Assembly (NCBI GenBank): GCA_020086605.1
Contig: JACBWW010000017.1
Coordinates: 14,375,559-14,439,558 of the forward strand
Reading direction: 5' to 3'
Origin: Lanius collurio
Lineage: Eukaryota > Chordata > Aves > Passeriformes > Laniidae
DNA: 64,000 nucleotides
Shown here: positions 1 to 10,990 of the stretch, piece by piece
Position numbering within the stretch: position 1 is the stretch's first letter
How the letters are laid out: each line of letters opens with the position of its first letter
Made by a program: the position numbers and the translations under genes
Notes under the pieces: generated by a model
Told to the model about the DNA's origin: nothing
The model's input: only the letters and a program-made list of their open reading frames with translations
Databases searched by the model: none

Positions 1-440
1 GCGCGGCCGGGGGCGGGACCCGACGGAGCCCCCGCCCGGCCCCGCAGCGCGGCCGCTCGCACCGGCGGGCTCCGCACTCCGGGCGAGGGGCCCGGACCGC
101 CTCGGCGCCTCTCCTCTCGAGCCGCTACCGAAACGCGCCTCTTGGCTTTGACACAGCCTCCCTCTCGGCATCGGGAAGCGCCACCCCTGCGCGTCTTACC
201 CCCGGCGCTTTTCCCGCTCCCCCGGGACCGCCAGTCTCCGCCGCCAGCAAAGCCACTGCCAGAGTGGGCATGGCGGGAATCGATGGCGCGGGTTTTTTCG
301 AACTGAAGGCAATTCTATCGCAACATCAAAATACATCACGTCAGCTCTTGCGCCCGGCCGTGCATCGATTTTCACCTCGTCGGGCCCCGTTGCGTTTTCC
401 CTTTTCCCACTCCCATTGCCCCTCTCCGGACGAGCTCGCT
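1..440. promoter_or_regulatory. CpG-rich left edge (possible part of the PTF1A-upstream CpG island)
   Basis: Very GC- and CpG-rich DNA that runs off the left edge. It holds two ATCGAT motifs (near 279-284 and 363-368) of the kind bound by ONECUT/CUT homeodomain factors. The short frames here show no recognisable protein. Given the gene order ARMC3-MSRB2-PTF1A in other amniotes, this may be the start of the PTF1A promoter region, but no bHLH coding sequence is seen in the window. That assignment is inference. Confidence 0.4.
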
Positions 441-720
441 CGGCGAAGGCTCTGTTAATAATTCCCTAACTGACTCTCACTGATTAAAGCCTTAAAAATT
501 CTCACTGTGATTGAAATGGATTACCCGCCAGATTAGGAGAGGATTATCTCTGTCATTAGCGCTGCAATAGTTTGTCCGGCAGAGTCTGTCGAGATTTATC
601 GAAAGTGACTTTCCAGTGTGCCACCAGCGCGGGCAGAGATCAAACTCCGCGTGGAAACGTACCCAGGTCTATCAGCACAGCAAGACAGGGCCAGCTCCGG
701 GAAGGTAATAAATGACTCGA
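440..720. promoter_or_regulatory. Candidate conserved non-coding element, homeodomain-motif rich
   Basis: This AT-balanced block sits abruptly between GC-rich flanks and is dense in homeodomain-type cores: TAAT near 457, GATTAAAG near 482, GGATTA at 518-523, GATTAGG at 531-537, GGATTA at 541-546 and CATTAGC near 554. It has no repeat signature and no coding frame. The composition and motif clustering resemble developmental enhancers. Conservation was not tested. Confidence 0.35.
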
Positions 721-1793
721 CTTCAAAGCCGCTGACATCGCCGTGATAACGGCAGGGAAACGCGTGAGTCACGGGAGGGAACAAAGAGCTTTGCAAGAAC
801 CACTTCTTGGAAGGTCCCGCCTGCCGACGGACCACGCGAAAAAAACGAGAAGAGAAGGCGGAGACCTCTGCGCGAAGCCAGGAACGCGCCCACGCGTGGC
901 CAGGGGACTGCTTCTATCGTCCCGGAAGGGGAAACTAGGGGAATGTTCTCGTAGAGGGGCAATGCGGTTCAAGTCCACCCACGGGGCGGGACCGAGGACC
1001 TCGAAGGAGACTGGGATGAGTGTGTCCGGACTCCAGTTTCCCTTCACGCCCGCCATCCCTCAACCACTCACCATGCACCTCTGTCAAGAGCCAGGCTTCT
1101 GGACGCCCACCGCCGCAGAGCTGTGGGGTGTCCCCAACACTGCCTTTGCCCCAAGCTGAGCCAGCCCCGCTCCAGGGGAGCCTTCCCGCCCCAGGCAGCT
1201 GCTCCAGCTTCCTCTGCCTCTTCAGCCCTTCGCCCCTCATGACTGTTTCTGTCCCAGCATCGCCCGCAAGTGTTAGATGCGGTCTCACGAGCGTCGAGTG
1301 CTGGCAATAATCCGTTCCCTCGGTCTCCTGAGCTGTGATGGTGTTCATACCACTCAGAGCTGCTGCTGGCATTCCGTGCGGCCGGGGCACACGGCTGCCT
1401 CCCGCTCAGCTCGCTGCCCACTGGCGCCTGGCGCGGACCGCTCCAGGCACTGAGCATGGCGGCCAGGAAGCCCTTCGGAGCTCCCAACCGTAGCTTGACA
1501 GAGACATTGCTCGCCCTTGCGATCATTCCTCCCGACCAGCCCTGTCCCGCTGAGCCGAAAGACCCAGCTGGCAGCAAATACAGCTTCTGCATCGCACGAA
1601 ACAGTGGTGCTTTCCCTTCCCTGCCCTGGGGTTCCCCGTGGGGCCGCGCTGCCCCCTTACACTGCGAGCATCCCTGTCCCTCCATTGCACTCCTCAGCGC
1701 TGAGTGGGTAAATGCTTGGCGACCCCACGGCAGCAGAGCGTGAGGCGCTGGTGGGAGGGCAGGGACTTGCCGTACTCAGCCCTTGAGGCTGCT

Positions 1794-1807
1794 GGGGGGG
1801 GGGGGGG
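1794..1807 (+). repeat. Poly-G tract, 14 bases
   Basis: An uninterrupted run of 14 G, with a GC-rich surround. It could form a G-quadruplex on the plus strand, and its length is uncertain if it came from sequencing. Confidence 0.9.
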
Positions 1808-4165
1808 TAGTCTGGGGGAGTCCACGGCAACCCCTGCAGCCCCACGGCCCTCAGGAGCCGCCAGTTCATCCACAGTCCCACAGCTGCGCTGCACTGCCGA
1901 GGTCCCCGCACCCCTGTTTCTTGTCCCCGCTAGCAGCCCGGACTCCAGGCCTGTGCAGACCCGAGGGACAGGGGCTCAGCTCACGGTCCCTTTTGTGTCG
2001 TGGGACACACCTGAACGCGAGCCTGTTCCTTCCCCACCTCGGCCCCGCGCAACGGGGGCGGGCCGGGCCGAGCCTGAAGTCAAAGTATCTCCTTTTCCAA
2101 AAGCAAATGGGCTTGAGTGCAGCCAGGGAATGATCGCTACCCGTGGAGCACCACAGCCAGAAGCACAAGTATAAACCTAACACAAAGCATGCATCCCTCT
2201 CGGATCCATGTCACACCTACTGCAAAACACACGGAAGAAGTAAAAAGCTAAACCCTAGCAACACTGAGGTGATTTCGGGGGAATTTCCTGGCCACAGAGT
2301 TGGCTCTGTTCCCTCCCTTGCATGCCCAAGGAGTCATCACCCATGGGGTGGCGAGTCCTGCCGCATTCTGACTGGAGCCAGACACTTGAAAGCCAATGAG
2401 CAAACCATGTCGAGTGGCCCCTGACACCACTGCCCTCGGTGGAGACACACAGACTCACATACACACACTCATAGCCCCCTTTGCATCCTTTCCACCCGTC
2501 AGACAGCCCAAGTGCAGCCAGATTCTGAGGGGGAGTAGCACCCCCAAACAGGCTCTTTCCCTGCAAACCTCTGCCACCAGCCTTTGCCCAGCGCAGCATT
2601 TTGACCACGGTGTGTCCCTATCCTCGAGAGCGTGACGAGGCTCCAGGGCACCTCTCATTAACACGGTGGTAAAGCATCTTCCCGACAGCCTTAACAAGGC
2701 CTTCGGGCATAAGAAAGAGGAGAAGAGGATCTGTTCTATTGATGCAAGCACAGCACGTGCCCAGAGAGACAGGGGAACTCAGTTCATTTACCATGCCAGT
2801 CTTTCCCCCTTTCCCAGGGCTGCCTAAGCCTGTTCAGCTCTGGCGCACGGTAACACCGCGCAGCCAGGGTGAGCCCTGCAGCATTCGGATGCCAATGTCG
2901 CACTATGGAGGCGGCACGACACCACCGGGCCACAGAACTCAGGCAGGCAGTCTGGGAAGTCAGTCTGTGCCGTCTGTCTGTCCCTGAAAGGCAGCTCCGT
3001 CAGGATCGACGGCGAAGGAAGAGTGTTGCAAAGGGAAGCGGAGGTATATTGTGAGAAACCACTGTTTCCAGACTGTTGGAGGCTCGGAGCTTGTCTTGCA
3101 ACCGGTCAGACTAGCAGATGGTTGGAAAATCTGGGAGCAATGCCCCAGGGAGGAAAGCGATGCAGGGAGAACCCCACAACGGGCACGGCTGGCACTCTGC
3201 CTGTGCGCTGGGGTGCGCCGCAGAAAACGAAACATCGCTCCCCGGCTCCTCAGCGCTCGATGCGACGCCCGGCAGAAGCGATTCCCCTGCTGTGCCCAAC
3301 TCAGTCCTCGTCCCTGCGACAGTGATGGCTTTAAAGATGGACAATTCCAGTTTTGTACATCTATCTTTGGGAAATGAATACCGACCGTCTCCGAAGGAAC
3401 TGCCTGAGGTGCGGGAAGGTTCCTCTCGGGTTGCCTGCGAAAGGAAATCTACAGAAACCGGGAGCCTGTACAAGCAGAGCCTGGGCCGCGGCATCACACT
3501 TGGGCCACCACTGCCTGTGTCGCAAACTCCCTTTTTTCAATATTTGTCCAGCATGGATGTGTCACCTGGCCCCCTTTTTTTCCCGGGAAGGACACCTCCC
3601 TGAACCACTCTCCAGCAATGAAAATGTATGAACAGCGCTTGACGCGTCGTTATTTCAATCCACCGAGGGCAGTAACAAGTGTTAAGGGGAGAGCAGAAGT
3701 GGGAAGGGGGGAGAGGAGGGGGGAATGCAATGAATGACACATCAAGAGGAGCATCCCCCTTCCTTCAGAGTCAATGACCGCACATCTAGCTGGCAGCCAC
3801 CTTCACGGGGACAAGGACTCGCCAAAGGTCCAGAGATGGGGCAGGACACGGGGCCAGGACAGGGCTGCCTACGGAGCCTGGCCCACCAGCACCCACTCAC
3901 GACACTCCGCGGGACCACGCAAAGCCCCTCACCGAAGGAATAAGGAGAGGGCGTGAACTTGGCATCGAGGGGATCCGGAGCACACTCGGCCCTGACTTTG
4001 CTGGGGTGTTTGGCCCTGTGCGCGCCCCGGCTCAGTAAACCCATCAAGAGATGGGGCCCGACTCTGGCCCGAGAAGACGGTAAAGATCTCCTCCGTGGCT
4101 GGGCACCCCCAGCACCACTGAGGGTCCACAGAGGTTCTTCTTCTCTAAGGCAAGAAGCGCACCTG

Positions 4166-4183
4166 CCCCCCCCCCCCCCCCCC
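4166..4183 (+). repeat. Poly-C tract, 18 bases
   Basis: An uninterrupted run of 18 C, equal to poly-G on the minus strand. It is a likely hotspot for length error and polymorphism. Confidence 0.9.
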
Positions 4184-5344
4184 ATTACTTCCCATCGACA
4201 GGTTTCCCCTCGAGGTCTCTCGGGGCCGGAGCTGGCCCGGGAAGCGGGTGTAGTCGCTCGCCCCGGAGGGGCTGCAAAGAGCACGGCCCCCTGCGACCCT
4301 CTGCACAGGATGGTAGTCCAGGCTCGCTGACTGTCCCAGCGCCCGCCGCGCTGAGCACGTCGGGCCGTACCCGAAGGTTTGGACCCTGGCTTTGCACCTC
4401 CCCAGGGTCTGCCCAGATCCCCACGAACACCTTCGCACACTCCTGCTCCTGGCCGCCTCAGCGGCGGGCGCGGCGGTGAGCATCTCCCTTCGGGCACCCA
4501 CGCAGGAACATGGGACCGGGCGTTGCTCCTCAGCCCCTCTGCCGGGGGATGAGCCACAAGGCGAGAAACGGCAGCGTCCTCGTTGCCTTACTGCGCACCC
4601 GAGCCTCTGTGACGGGAAGAAGCTGCTGGGCCCCCGCTGCCCCCGAGCCGCCCTAACCCACAGGTGCCCCGGCTTCTACTTTCTGCTGCGTTTCACCCAG
4701 CAGTCAGGACATGGAAAATGAATAGCAGGTGGCTTTAAAGGGCAGCAGTGAGGTCCGAGGTGAAGGGGACACAGGTGAGGGGCAAGATCCACGGCCCACA
4801 CCCTGCCCTTTAGCCCAGAGTCTTGTGAAGTAACTCCAAACTCACGTGAGATTCCAGAATAACGAATCCTGTTCGCTAAAGCTGAGGCAAAACGCAAGGT
4901 CCCCAGCAGCCCTCAGGTGTATTGGGCTTCCCATTCGACTTTTATTCCTTTATTAACTGCATAATTTTCCTGACTCCTATTGTTGATCCAATACCCTTCA
5001 AGGGGTCATATCACAGGCATGGAATACAAGGCAGGAGACTTCCACTTTCATCCATGCAGGCTCTACCCAATATTCTTCTCAAATCTTCGTACCCACCCTG
5101 TCAGTGTTTGGTTAAACGAGAAGTCTCGGGTCCATAAATCCTCAGCAGACCAAATTCTGAGTGTGACCATTTTTTTTCTCAAGATTATAAAACTCAACAG
5201 CTCACCTGTCGGGGCTCCTTGGCTGCTGCACTCATTCAGAGATGCAATGTTTGATGGAGAAAGGAAGCAGGAGTATTTTAAAAGACGAGACCAGAGTCTG
5301 GTCACTGTCTGTGCAAATGATACTTACCAGGAAAGGTTTTGGGG

Positions 5345-5367
5345 AAAAAAAAAAAAAAAAAAAAAAA
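5345..5367 (+). repeat. Poly-A tract, 23 bases
   Basis: 23 consecutive A followed by an A/G-rich stretch. No processed-transcript body or target-site duplication is evident around it, so it is annotated as simple sequence only. Confidence 0.85.
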
Positions 5368-5599
5368 GAAGAAATAAAAGCTCTGTTGTAATTCACGATA
5401 CAAAGTGGCACTTTACTGAGCAACTTCTAGGAATTTTTTACCACTGAAAGCATAATTTAAATCAAACTTTGTTCGGTGCAGTCTTGGGGGGTTGTGTGTT
5501 TCGTGGTAATAAACTTTTACACAACTTTCTTGGTCTGAAGACCTGGTCTGCACGCCAAACACCAGGTAGGTCTGAGCTGCCAGATACTGGAGATCCAAA

Positions 5600-6030
5600 C
5601 CCACCTTGCAGAGGCGTCTGCGGGAGGTCTTTTGCTTCCCGCGGGCGAGCAGAACTGCACCAGCTCATAGCTCCTCCGGGCCACGCAGCCCAAGCATCCC
5701 CGGAGGCAGGTGCCCAGGACTCGGGCGGCTTTCCGGGAGCAGGGACTGGCTCTGGGGGGTGCGGAGGGAGCAGACCAGGCCGCGGCGAGCCCACCCCTTC
5801 CCCCTCCACCACGTGAGGCCCATAAATAAGGCGGGGAAAAGCTCTCCCCCCTCGGCGCCGCTACCGGGGCGAGCGCGGCGCGGCGGGACGGCGGCCCCAC
5901 AAAGGCGGCGGGGCGGCCCCGAGCCCTCGCCCGCCCGGCGGAGGAGGCGGCACCTGCAGCCGGGGTCGGCCCGGCTGCGCGCCCTCCCCTCCGAGCTGGT
6001 ACCTGAGCGCTGGGCTGGTAATGCACCATA
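5600..6030 (+). promoter_or_regulatory. CpG island with TATA-like box and E-box
   Basis: Dense CpG sequence, most extreme from about 5840 to 6010. At its left shoulder an E-box CACGTG (5810-5815) lies 6 bases upstream of a TATA-like ATAAATAAG (5822-5830), followed by GC-rich DNA where a start site would fall. This has the look of a plus-strand promoter, perhaps for an enhancer-associated or long non-coding RNA. No coding exon is recognised downstream. Confidence 0.35.
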
Positions 6031-6149
6031 GCGGGCCGCCTTTCAGGCTCTTTCAAACCGAGATCGCGGAGGTCACCGTGTCTGCAAGCCCCCCTCCTTC
6101 GGCCGCTCGGGCCGGGGTGCCAGTGCGGCAAGCTGGAGAGCAGGCACAG

Positions 6150-6290
6150 CCCATGGGAATCCCAACACTTGTGCCGCCAGCTCCCCCGGCCCGCCCTTCT
6201 CCCCCCTCCCCGTCCCGAGGAACCACTGAATGTAACAAATGAGCTGCAATCGATCTGCGGGCACGGGGGAAAATCAAATTATATGGTGCG
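6150..6290 (+). promoter_or_regulatory. Putative PTF1-binding enhancer module, copy A
   Basis: It contains GGGAAT (6055+100, i.e. 6155-6160), five bases, then the E-box CACTTG (6166-6171). That is the RBPJ-site/E-box spacing of one helical turn recognised by the PTF1 trimer (PTF1A, an E protein, RBPJ or RBPJL). TGCAATCG follows at 6245-6252, then a 17-base AT-rich core at 6271-6287 beginning AAATCAAATTATATGG. A diverged second copy lies about 850 bases to the right with the same order of parts. The motif logic is seen in the sequence; binding is inferred. If PTF1A lies to the left on the minus strand, this would be an upstream autoregulatory enhancer. Confidence 0.5.
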
Positions 6291-6989
6291 GCTGGGCGGC
6301 CGCGGCCGGCAAAAGGTGCGGGCGGGCGGCGGGCGGGCTGCCGGCTTCCCTCCGCCGGGGAGCGGAGGGGCTGCCAGCCCCAGCTCCGCTCCCACCAAGC
6401 CCCGTTCGGCTTCGCCTGACGCTCCGTGCAGGGGTCTGAAAGGCGGGGTATCGCTGGCTGCCAGGGGCTGGCCCTGGTCCCGCTAAACGCCGTTCCCCAA
6501 TAGGTACCTCCCTGCCCGAGGGGCCCGACGGCCTCTCGGTCGCGCTGCCGGCCTGCGCGCAGGTTCCCCGGAGTGCGGAGGCGCGACCGACTACGGCAAA
6601 GCACGTGTTGGGGAACGGGATGGAGAGGACCGCAGCGAGGTCGTGCATGAGAGGTCTTTGCTTCCCTTCTAGTGCCGGCTTCAGGTTTCTCCGAACTCCT
6701 CGCCTGGGGCTGGCAACGAGAATCAGCCCCTCCCGCCATCGCTGCTGCCGAGTCCGTCCCGCACCTGTGGATCCCGGCGCTCGCCGCCCGCAGGACGCAC
6801 TGCCCTGGCTGGACACGAGTCGGGCACCCACCAGCCTGGACGGACAGCACCTGCCGAAGCCGCGGGCTGTGAGCAGAGGGGGGTCAGACAGCGAGCTCGT
6901 ACCTGAGCCCTTTTCTCGCCCCCTAGACGTGCGTGGGGGGACGGCTCCGCTTGGGAAAAACTCCGCGCAGGGCCCGCGGTTGTCTGCGG

Positions 6990-7145
6990 GTCCATGGGAA
7001 TCTGGCCACTTGTGCCGACCGCAGCCGGGAGGGGGCTGTGCTTCCTTTACAAAAAGAGACACAATTAAGCAAAATGCTCAATGAACATTATAAATGATGT
7101 GCAATCGCCTCGCAGATTGCTTAGCAAATCAAATTATATGGTTGC
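6990..7145 (+). promoter_or_regulatory. Putative PTF1-binding enhancer module, copy B
   Basis: Second copy of the module. GGGAAT (6996-7001), five bases, then CACTTG (7007-7012), inside a shared CCATGGGAATC...CACTTGTGCCG context. TGCAATCG is at 7100-7107 and the same 17-base AT-rich core at 7126-7142. TGCAATCG-to-core spacing is 26 bases in both copies. The sequence between parts has diverged, and the E-box-to-TGCAATCG distance differs (79 versus 93), which points to an old duplication held at the motif positions. Confidence 0.5.
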
Positions 7146-8820
7146 TCACGGATGATTTCCATGTCCTTTAAAACGCAAACAGGTACTTTCTGATTTGAGG
7201 GGGAGGAGTGTTGGTAGTTTTTTTCCTAAACAAAACAACAACAAAAAAAAGCACAGCGCTTTAAAATTGCGAAGCAATGCCACACGCTGAAAGGCGGCTG
7301 TGTGAATATTCACGTTCTCCTTTGTTCGCCCTTCAATTTCACAATAGCCCGGGAAGGGCACGTTCACTGCGCTCTTGTAAATTTACCAATCCTTGACTAA
7401 AACCGCCAGGCACCTGCTTGGCAAAGCACAAAGCTGCCTACGTTTCCACCAACAATTTGCTGTTTCATCAGCTTCTAAACTGACCCGTCAATAGAAGGGC
7501 TTAAAGTTAATATCATTTACATCAACGGAGATGACCGGGCTCGAGGCTCCGCCGACTGCGGAAGCGGCAGGGCCACGGCTGATCCGGCGGGAGCTGTTCA
7601 GGTGGGAGCGGGGAAGCCGTGCCCAGCCTGCGGGGCCAGCCCGAGCTGCCTGGCCAGGCCCCGGGCACGGAGAGGCCGGAGGAAAAGGCAGCCACAGGGC
7701 AGGGTGGGGGATGTCGGGCAAGTGCTGGTTGTGCAGGACGAGGACGGCGCAGTGACTCCTTTGGTGCACCGCAGCGGAACAAGACTGCAACCAACTCGAC
7801 TGCTCCCCGCAGGGAACGGGCCGTGACCGCCCCAGAAGGCATGGGCAGCCTGGGAGCAGGGGCTGGCTCCCCGGGCTGCCCGGAGCCGCCGGCAGCAGAA
7901 CTCTCCCCTGTGTGCCCCCGCCCGCACCCCGAGGTACGGGCTGTGTGGTGTCCCTCCCCTTCCCTCGTGGGGAATCTAATAAACAGGACCACTGGAGGGA
8001 AGCGGTATGTAAAAAGCACGTTTGATAAGGAGTGCCTTATCTTCCAAGACACGAAATCACTTATGGGAAAGGGAAATGGTTCTTCGAGACCAGGTCCTGA
8101 CAGCACCGCTCTGATGCAGGGATGCTCATTTGAAACACTCCACAAGACTGTCCCCACAAGTGCAGAAGGGTTTGCTGAAACACAGCAGAGCAGGGCACAG
8201 CTGATGGAAAGCTAGTTACTGCTTTATGGTGTAACAAGGGCAGGAAGGCTTCCCAACCGCAGCTGGCAGGAGGTGCTGCGATGTAGCTTTAATTTTTTAT
8301 TCTTGACAATTTCCAATGACTAAGAGTGCTATCCCAATGGGTAACAGGACACTTCTTCAATCTGTTAAGCACCCGTGTTACATTGTCTCTTTCATAAATA
8401 AAAACAGCCCTGGATTAAATAGAAATTATGCTTTCCAGACATTTATCCTTTTTGTTGATTAGAGATTCCATTCATTTTCTATCTTCCTCCCTTGAATTCT
8501 TCCTTCCTGGTCTATGCCCACCTGTTCTGGTGTGAGTGTTGGTTCCCATGAAAGATCTCAATCATCATCGGATTTTGCCTCAGGTCTATATGCAGTCACC
8601 ACGTTCCTTCTCAGCTCTCATTTTGCCAGGGCAAGCAAAGCAAGTTTGGGATTGGACTCCTTCTTTCTTTATCAATTTTCCTGCCCTTTTCTCCAAATAA
8701 GTTAATGTTCTGGGAAAACCAGAACCATAATGGTACATAGCTCTCCAGGAGAGTTCTCAGAGCTCCTTGGAGAATGATGTCAGCAGTTACCTTTCTGCCA
8801 AAATCCCTCACTTTGTACTG
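7146..8820. other. Intergenic, GC-rich patch at 7530-7960, no gene recognised
   Basis: AT-rich to 7500, then a GC-rich patch with overlapping open frames on both strands, then AT-rich again. No protein domain, repeat or RNA gene is recognised. Confidence 0.5.
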
Positions 8821-8829
8821 TAAGGGTTG

Positions 8830-10990
8830 TATTTACCTTTTTCATGGCCATGTTCCCTCAGTGGCTCATGACCACTTTGTCATTAACTAGAACCCCAAGG
8901 TCTTTTTCCTCCTCTTCCTGGCAAGGACTATGAAGACACAGCCATAGCTGTTTTTAACGTGTTCTTAACACACATCCCTAAAGTGTGACCTCTTAACACT
9001 GAACTTCTTTCCTTCTTTGTCGCTTTGATACTCACAGTCCTAGGCTGCCTCTGATGATTTTCCAAGCCTGTTCCATGCTGGGATCCCTTTCCTGTTCCAT
9101 GACTGACAAATATTATTTTCAGTCCTCCTTTTGTTCTACAATTCTCATGAAAAATTTTATGTTTTGTCCATAAGAGCAGTGAGATTACTATCCTGGGCCA
9201 TGGCATAGATCCACGTGCTTAAGTGCTCTTGATACATTTCCCTCTCTATCCCTTCCAGGAACTACTATAATGGCTTTTAAAACTTGAGTAATTTTATTAA
9301 AACTTTTAGGCACTATTAAGTAGAGCTGAGTTTAAAATTAATGATTCCTGTCTTGGAAAGAGACAAAGCTTAGAGATGCAGGAAAAACCAAAGGCTTAAA
9401 AGCACCATAAGGATCCACATTCCTCAGGAATCTCCCATCAGCTACCATCTCGGCCCACAAGTATCTCTCACAAGGAAATACTCTACATTGTTGATATTTT
9501 CTTGTGTAATCTTGGCTATAATATGATGTTAAAACTATCTTGATGACTTTTAACAAGAATGGCTGACCTGCCACGGCTGTTCAGTTCCAGGAAAGGATTT
9601 ACACTGCAGATCCCTTAACCTCCACTTACAAGTGCAGTTATGTTTTTCTCTGGCCCAGAGTTAGACATTTGTTGGCTCCTTACAGAGCCTACTGGGTCTC
9701 TCCTACATTCTTTGTTATCACCTGCCTCCCACTATACCAGGAGCCTTGGGGCTGCGTGCCCAGCACCTACAATTTAGGCATTGCAAAACCACATCTCTGC
9801 ATCCATTTAGCCCTGAGGCTTTTATCTTTGTGGCAAATTATTAACCAAGTCAGGGACACAAAAAAACATCTACACAAGGAGATGCTGCATTTCCTTTGGA
9901 AGTTGTCCACACACTAAAAGTACTGTTTTGCCTAGCCTGGTAGCCCTTCTCCAGTGCTCACCTTCCAGTAGGGGAAAACATTGTTCTTTCCACTCCATGA
10001 GAAACTTCCTCAAAAAGAGGACTGTTTTCATGTCTCCTCTCAGTGATCTCTTCCTGAGACTAAGCAAATCCATACCCCTTCAAGTGTGCACTTTTTAAAC
10101 ATGTTAACATTTTTATGCTGTTAGGTGCTAATGTCCCTGTAGCATTTCAAGTGTAGTCTCCAAAACCAGACACTGTACTTAGGCTAAGCCTCACCAGTGC
10201 CAAGTAGAGCAGAATAATTACCTCAGTGTTTTACCCAAAACACTGCTGTTAATGCTCCCTGAAATGACATTTGTTTCTCTGCATCTCCCATTTTGCCTTG
10301 TGCATAGCTCACAATAGCCAGCTGATCCATTCCTGCACTACTGCCACCTTATCAGTTATTCTTCACTTCACAAATCACATATTTGATGCATCTTTTTTCC
10401 CAATATTGCGTTTTGTATTTGTCTTATTATGGTGCAGCTTATTGATTTCAGGCAAGCTCTCCAATCTGTGAAGATCAATGTGAGTCTTGATCCTGTTCTC
10501 CAAATCAAACGCTCCCAGCCTCTCTCAGCCAGTGCTCTGTGGAGTTGAATAAAGCACTCTCTTTCCCAGTAGCCCATTTATTGTTGAAAACATTGGGGCT
10601 GCAACAAACACCTGCAGGACTCCACTTGGCACACCCAGCTTTCATAGTGAATTGTGGATGAGCACTTTTATATGATTCAAACATTGGGTGTTCATTCTAA
10701 TCCCTATTTTATTTAGATCTCATTAAATGGTTTTATTTATAAGAAGAGTAAAGGCTTTGGACACTAACAAAATTGACATATATCTATCTATTTACACACT
10801 TGGCTAGTTAGTCCTTCAAATAAGGACATTGAATTAATTTGAAGTGATATGTTCTTGATTAATCCATGCCGATATGTTTTACTGCCTTCTTATCACTTAT
10901 GTGCTTACAAATTGATTAATAATTGACTCTCATTATCATGGTTACGCTGATGGATTTATACTTCCCAGGATCCTCTTCTTTGCTCTTTTT
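8830..10990 (-). mobile_element. Ancient CR1-like LINE fragments
   Basis: Minus-strand CR1-type phrases recur in the expected order when read on the plus strand. Examples are a segment resembling the 'ccaaggtctttttcc' region near 8890, a segment resembling the 'agtgccaagtagagcagaataattacctc' region near 10195-10225, and the reverse-transcriptase-derived stretch near 10590-10640 and 10840-10990. Divergence is high and stop codons are frequent, so this is a very old, broken copy or several merged fragments. Boundaries are approximate. Confidence 0.5.

Larger units (their letters stand above)
721..5560. other. GC-rich intergenic DNA, no gene recognised
   Basis: Moderately to strongly GC-rich sequence with many long overlapping open frames on both strands, the largest on the minus strand at 3742-4557. 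None shows a protein domain or splice-consistent homology, so they look like CpG-rich chance frames. The stretch contains a 14-base G run, an 18-base C run and a 23-base A run, but no LINE or LTR that I recognise. Confidence 0.5.

Noticed and set aside
1068..1685. 205-codon minus-strand frame
   Set aside because: No domain, no splice context, and competing frames on both strands in CpG-rich sequence.
3742..4557. 271-codon open frame on the minus strand
   Set aside because: It lies in GC-rich DNA with overlapping open frames on both strands. It is Arg/Gly/Pro-rich, has no domain, and reads through the poly-C run. Judged a chance frame.
5345..5380. Poly-A run as the tail of a processed pseudogene
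   Set aside because: No gene-like body upstream and no target-site duplication could be found.
6053..7062. Two minus-strand frames of over 260 codons
   Set aside because: They overlap each other and the duplicated enhancer-like modules, have CpG-driven composition and no recognisable protein features.
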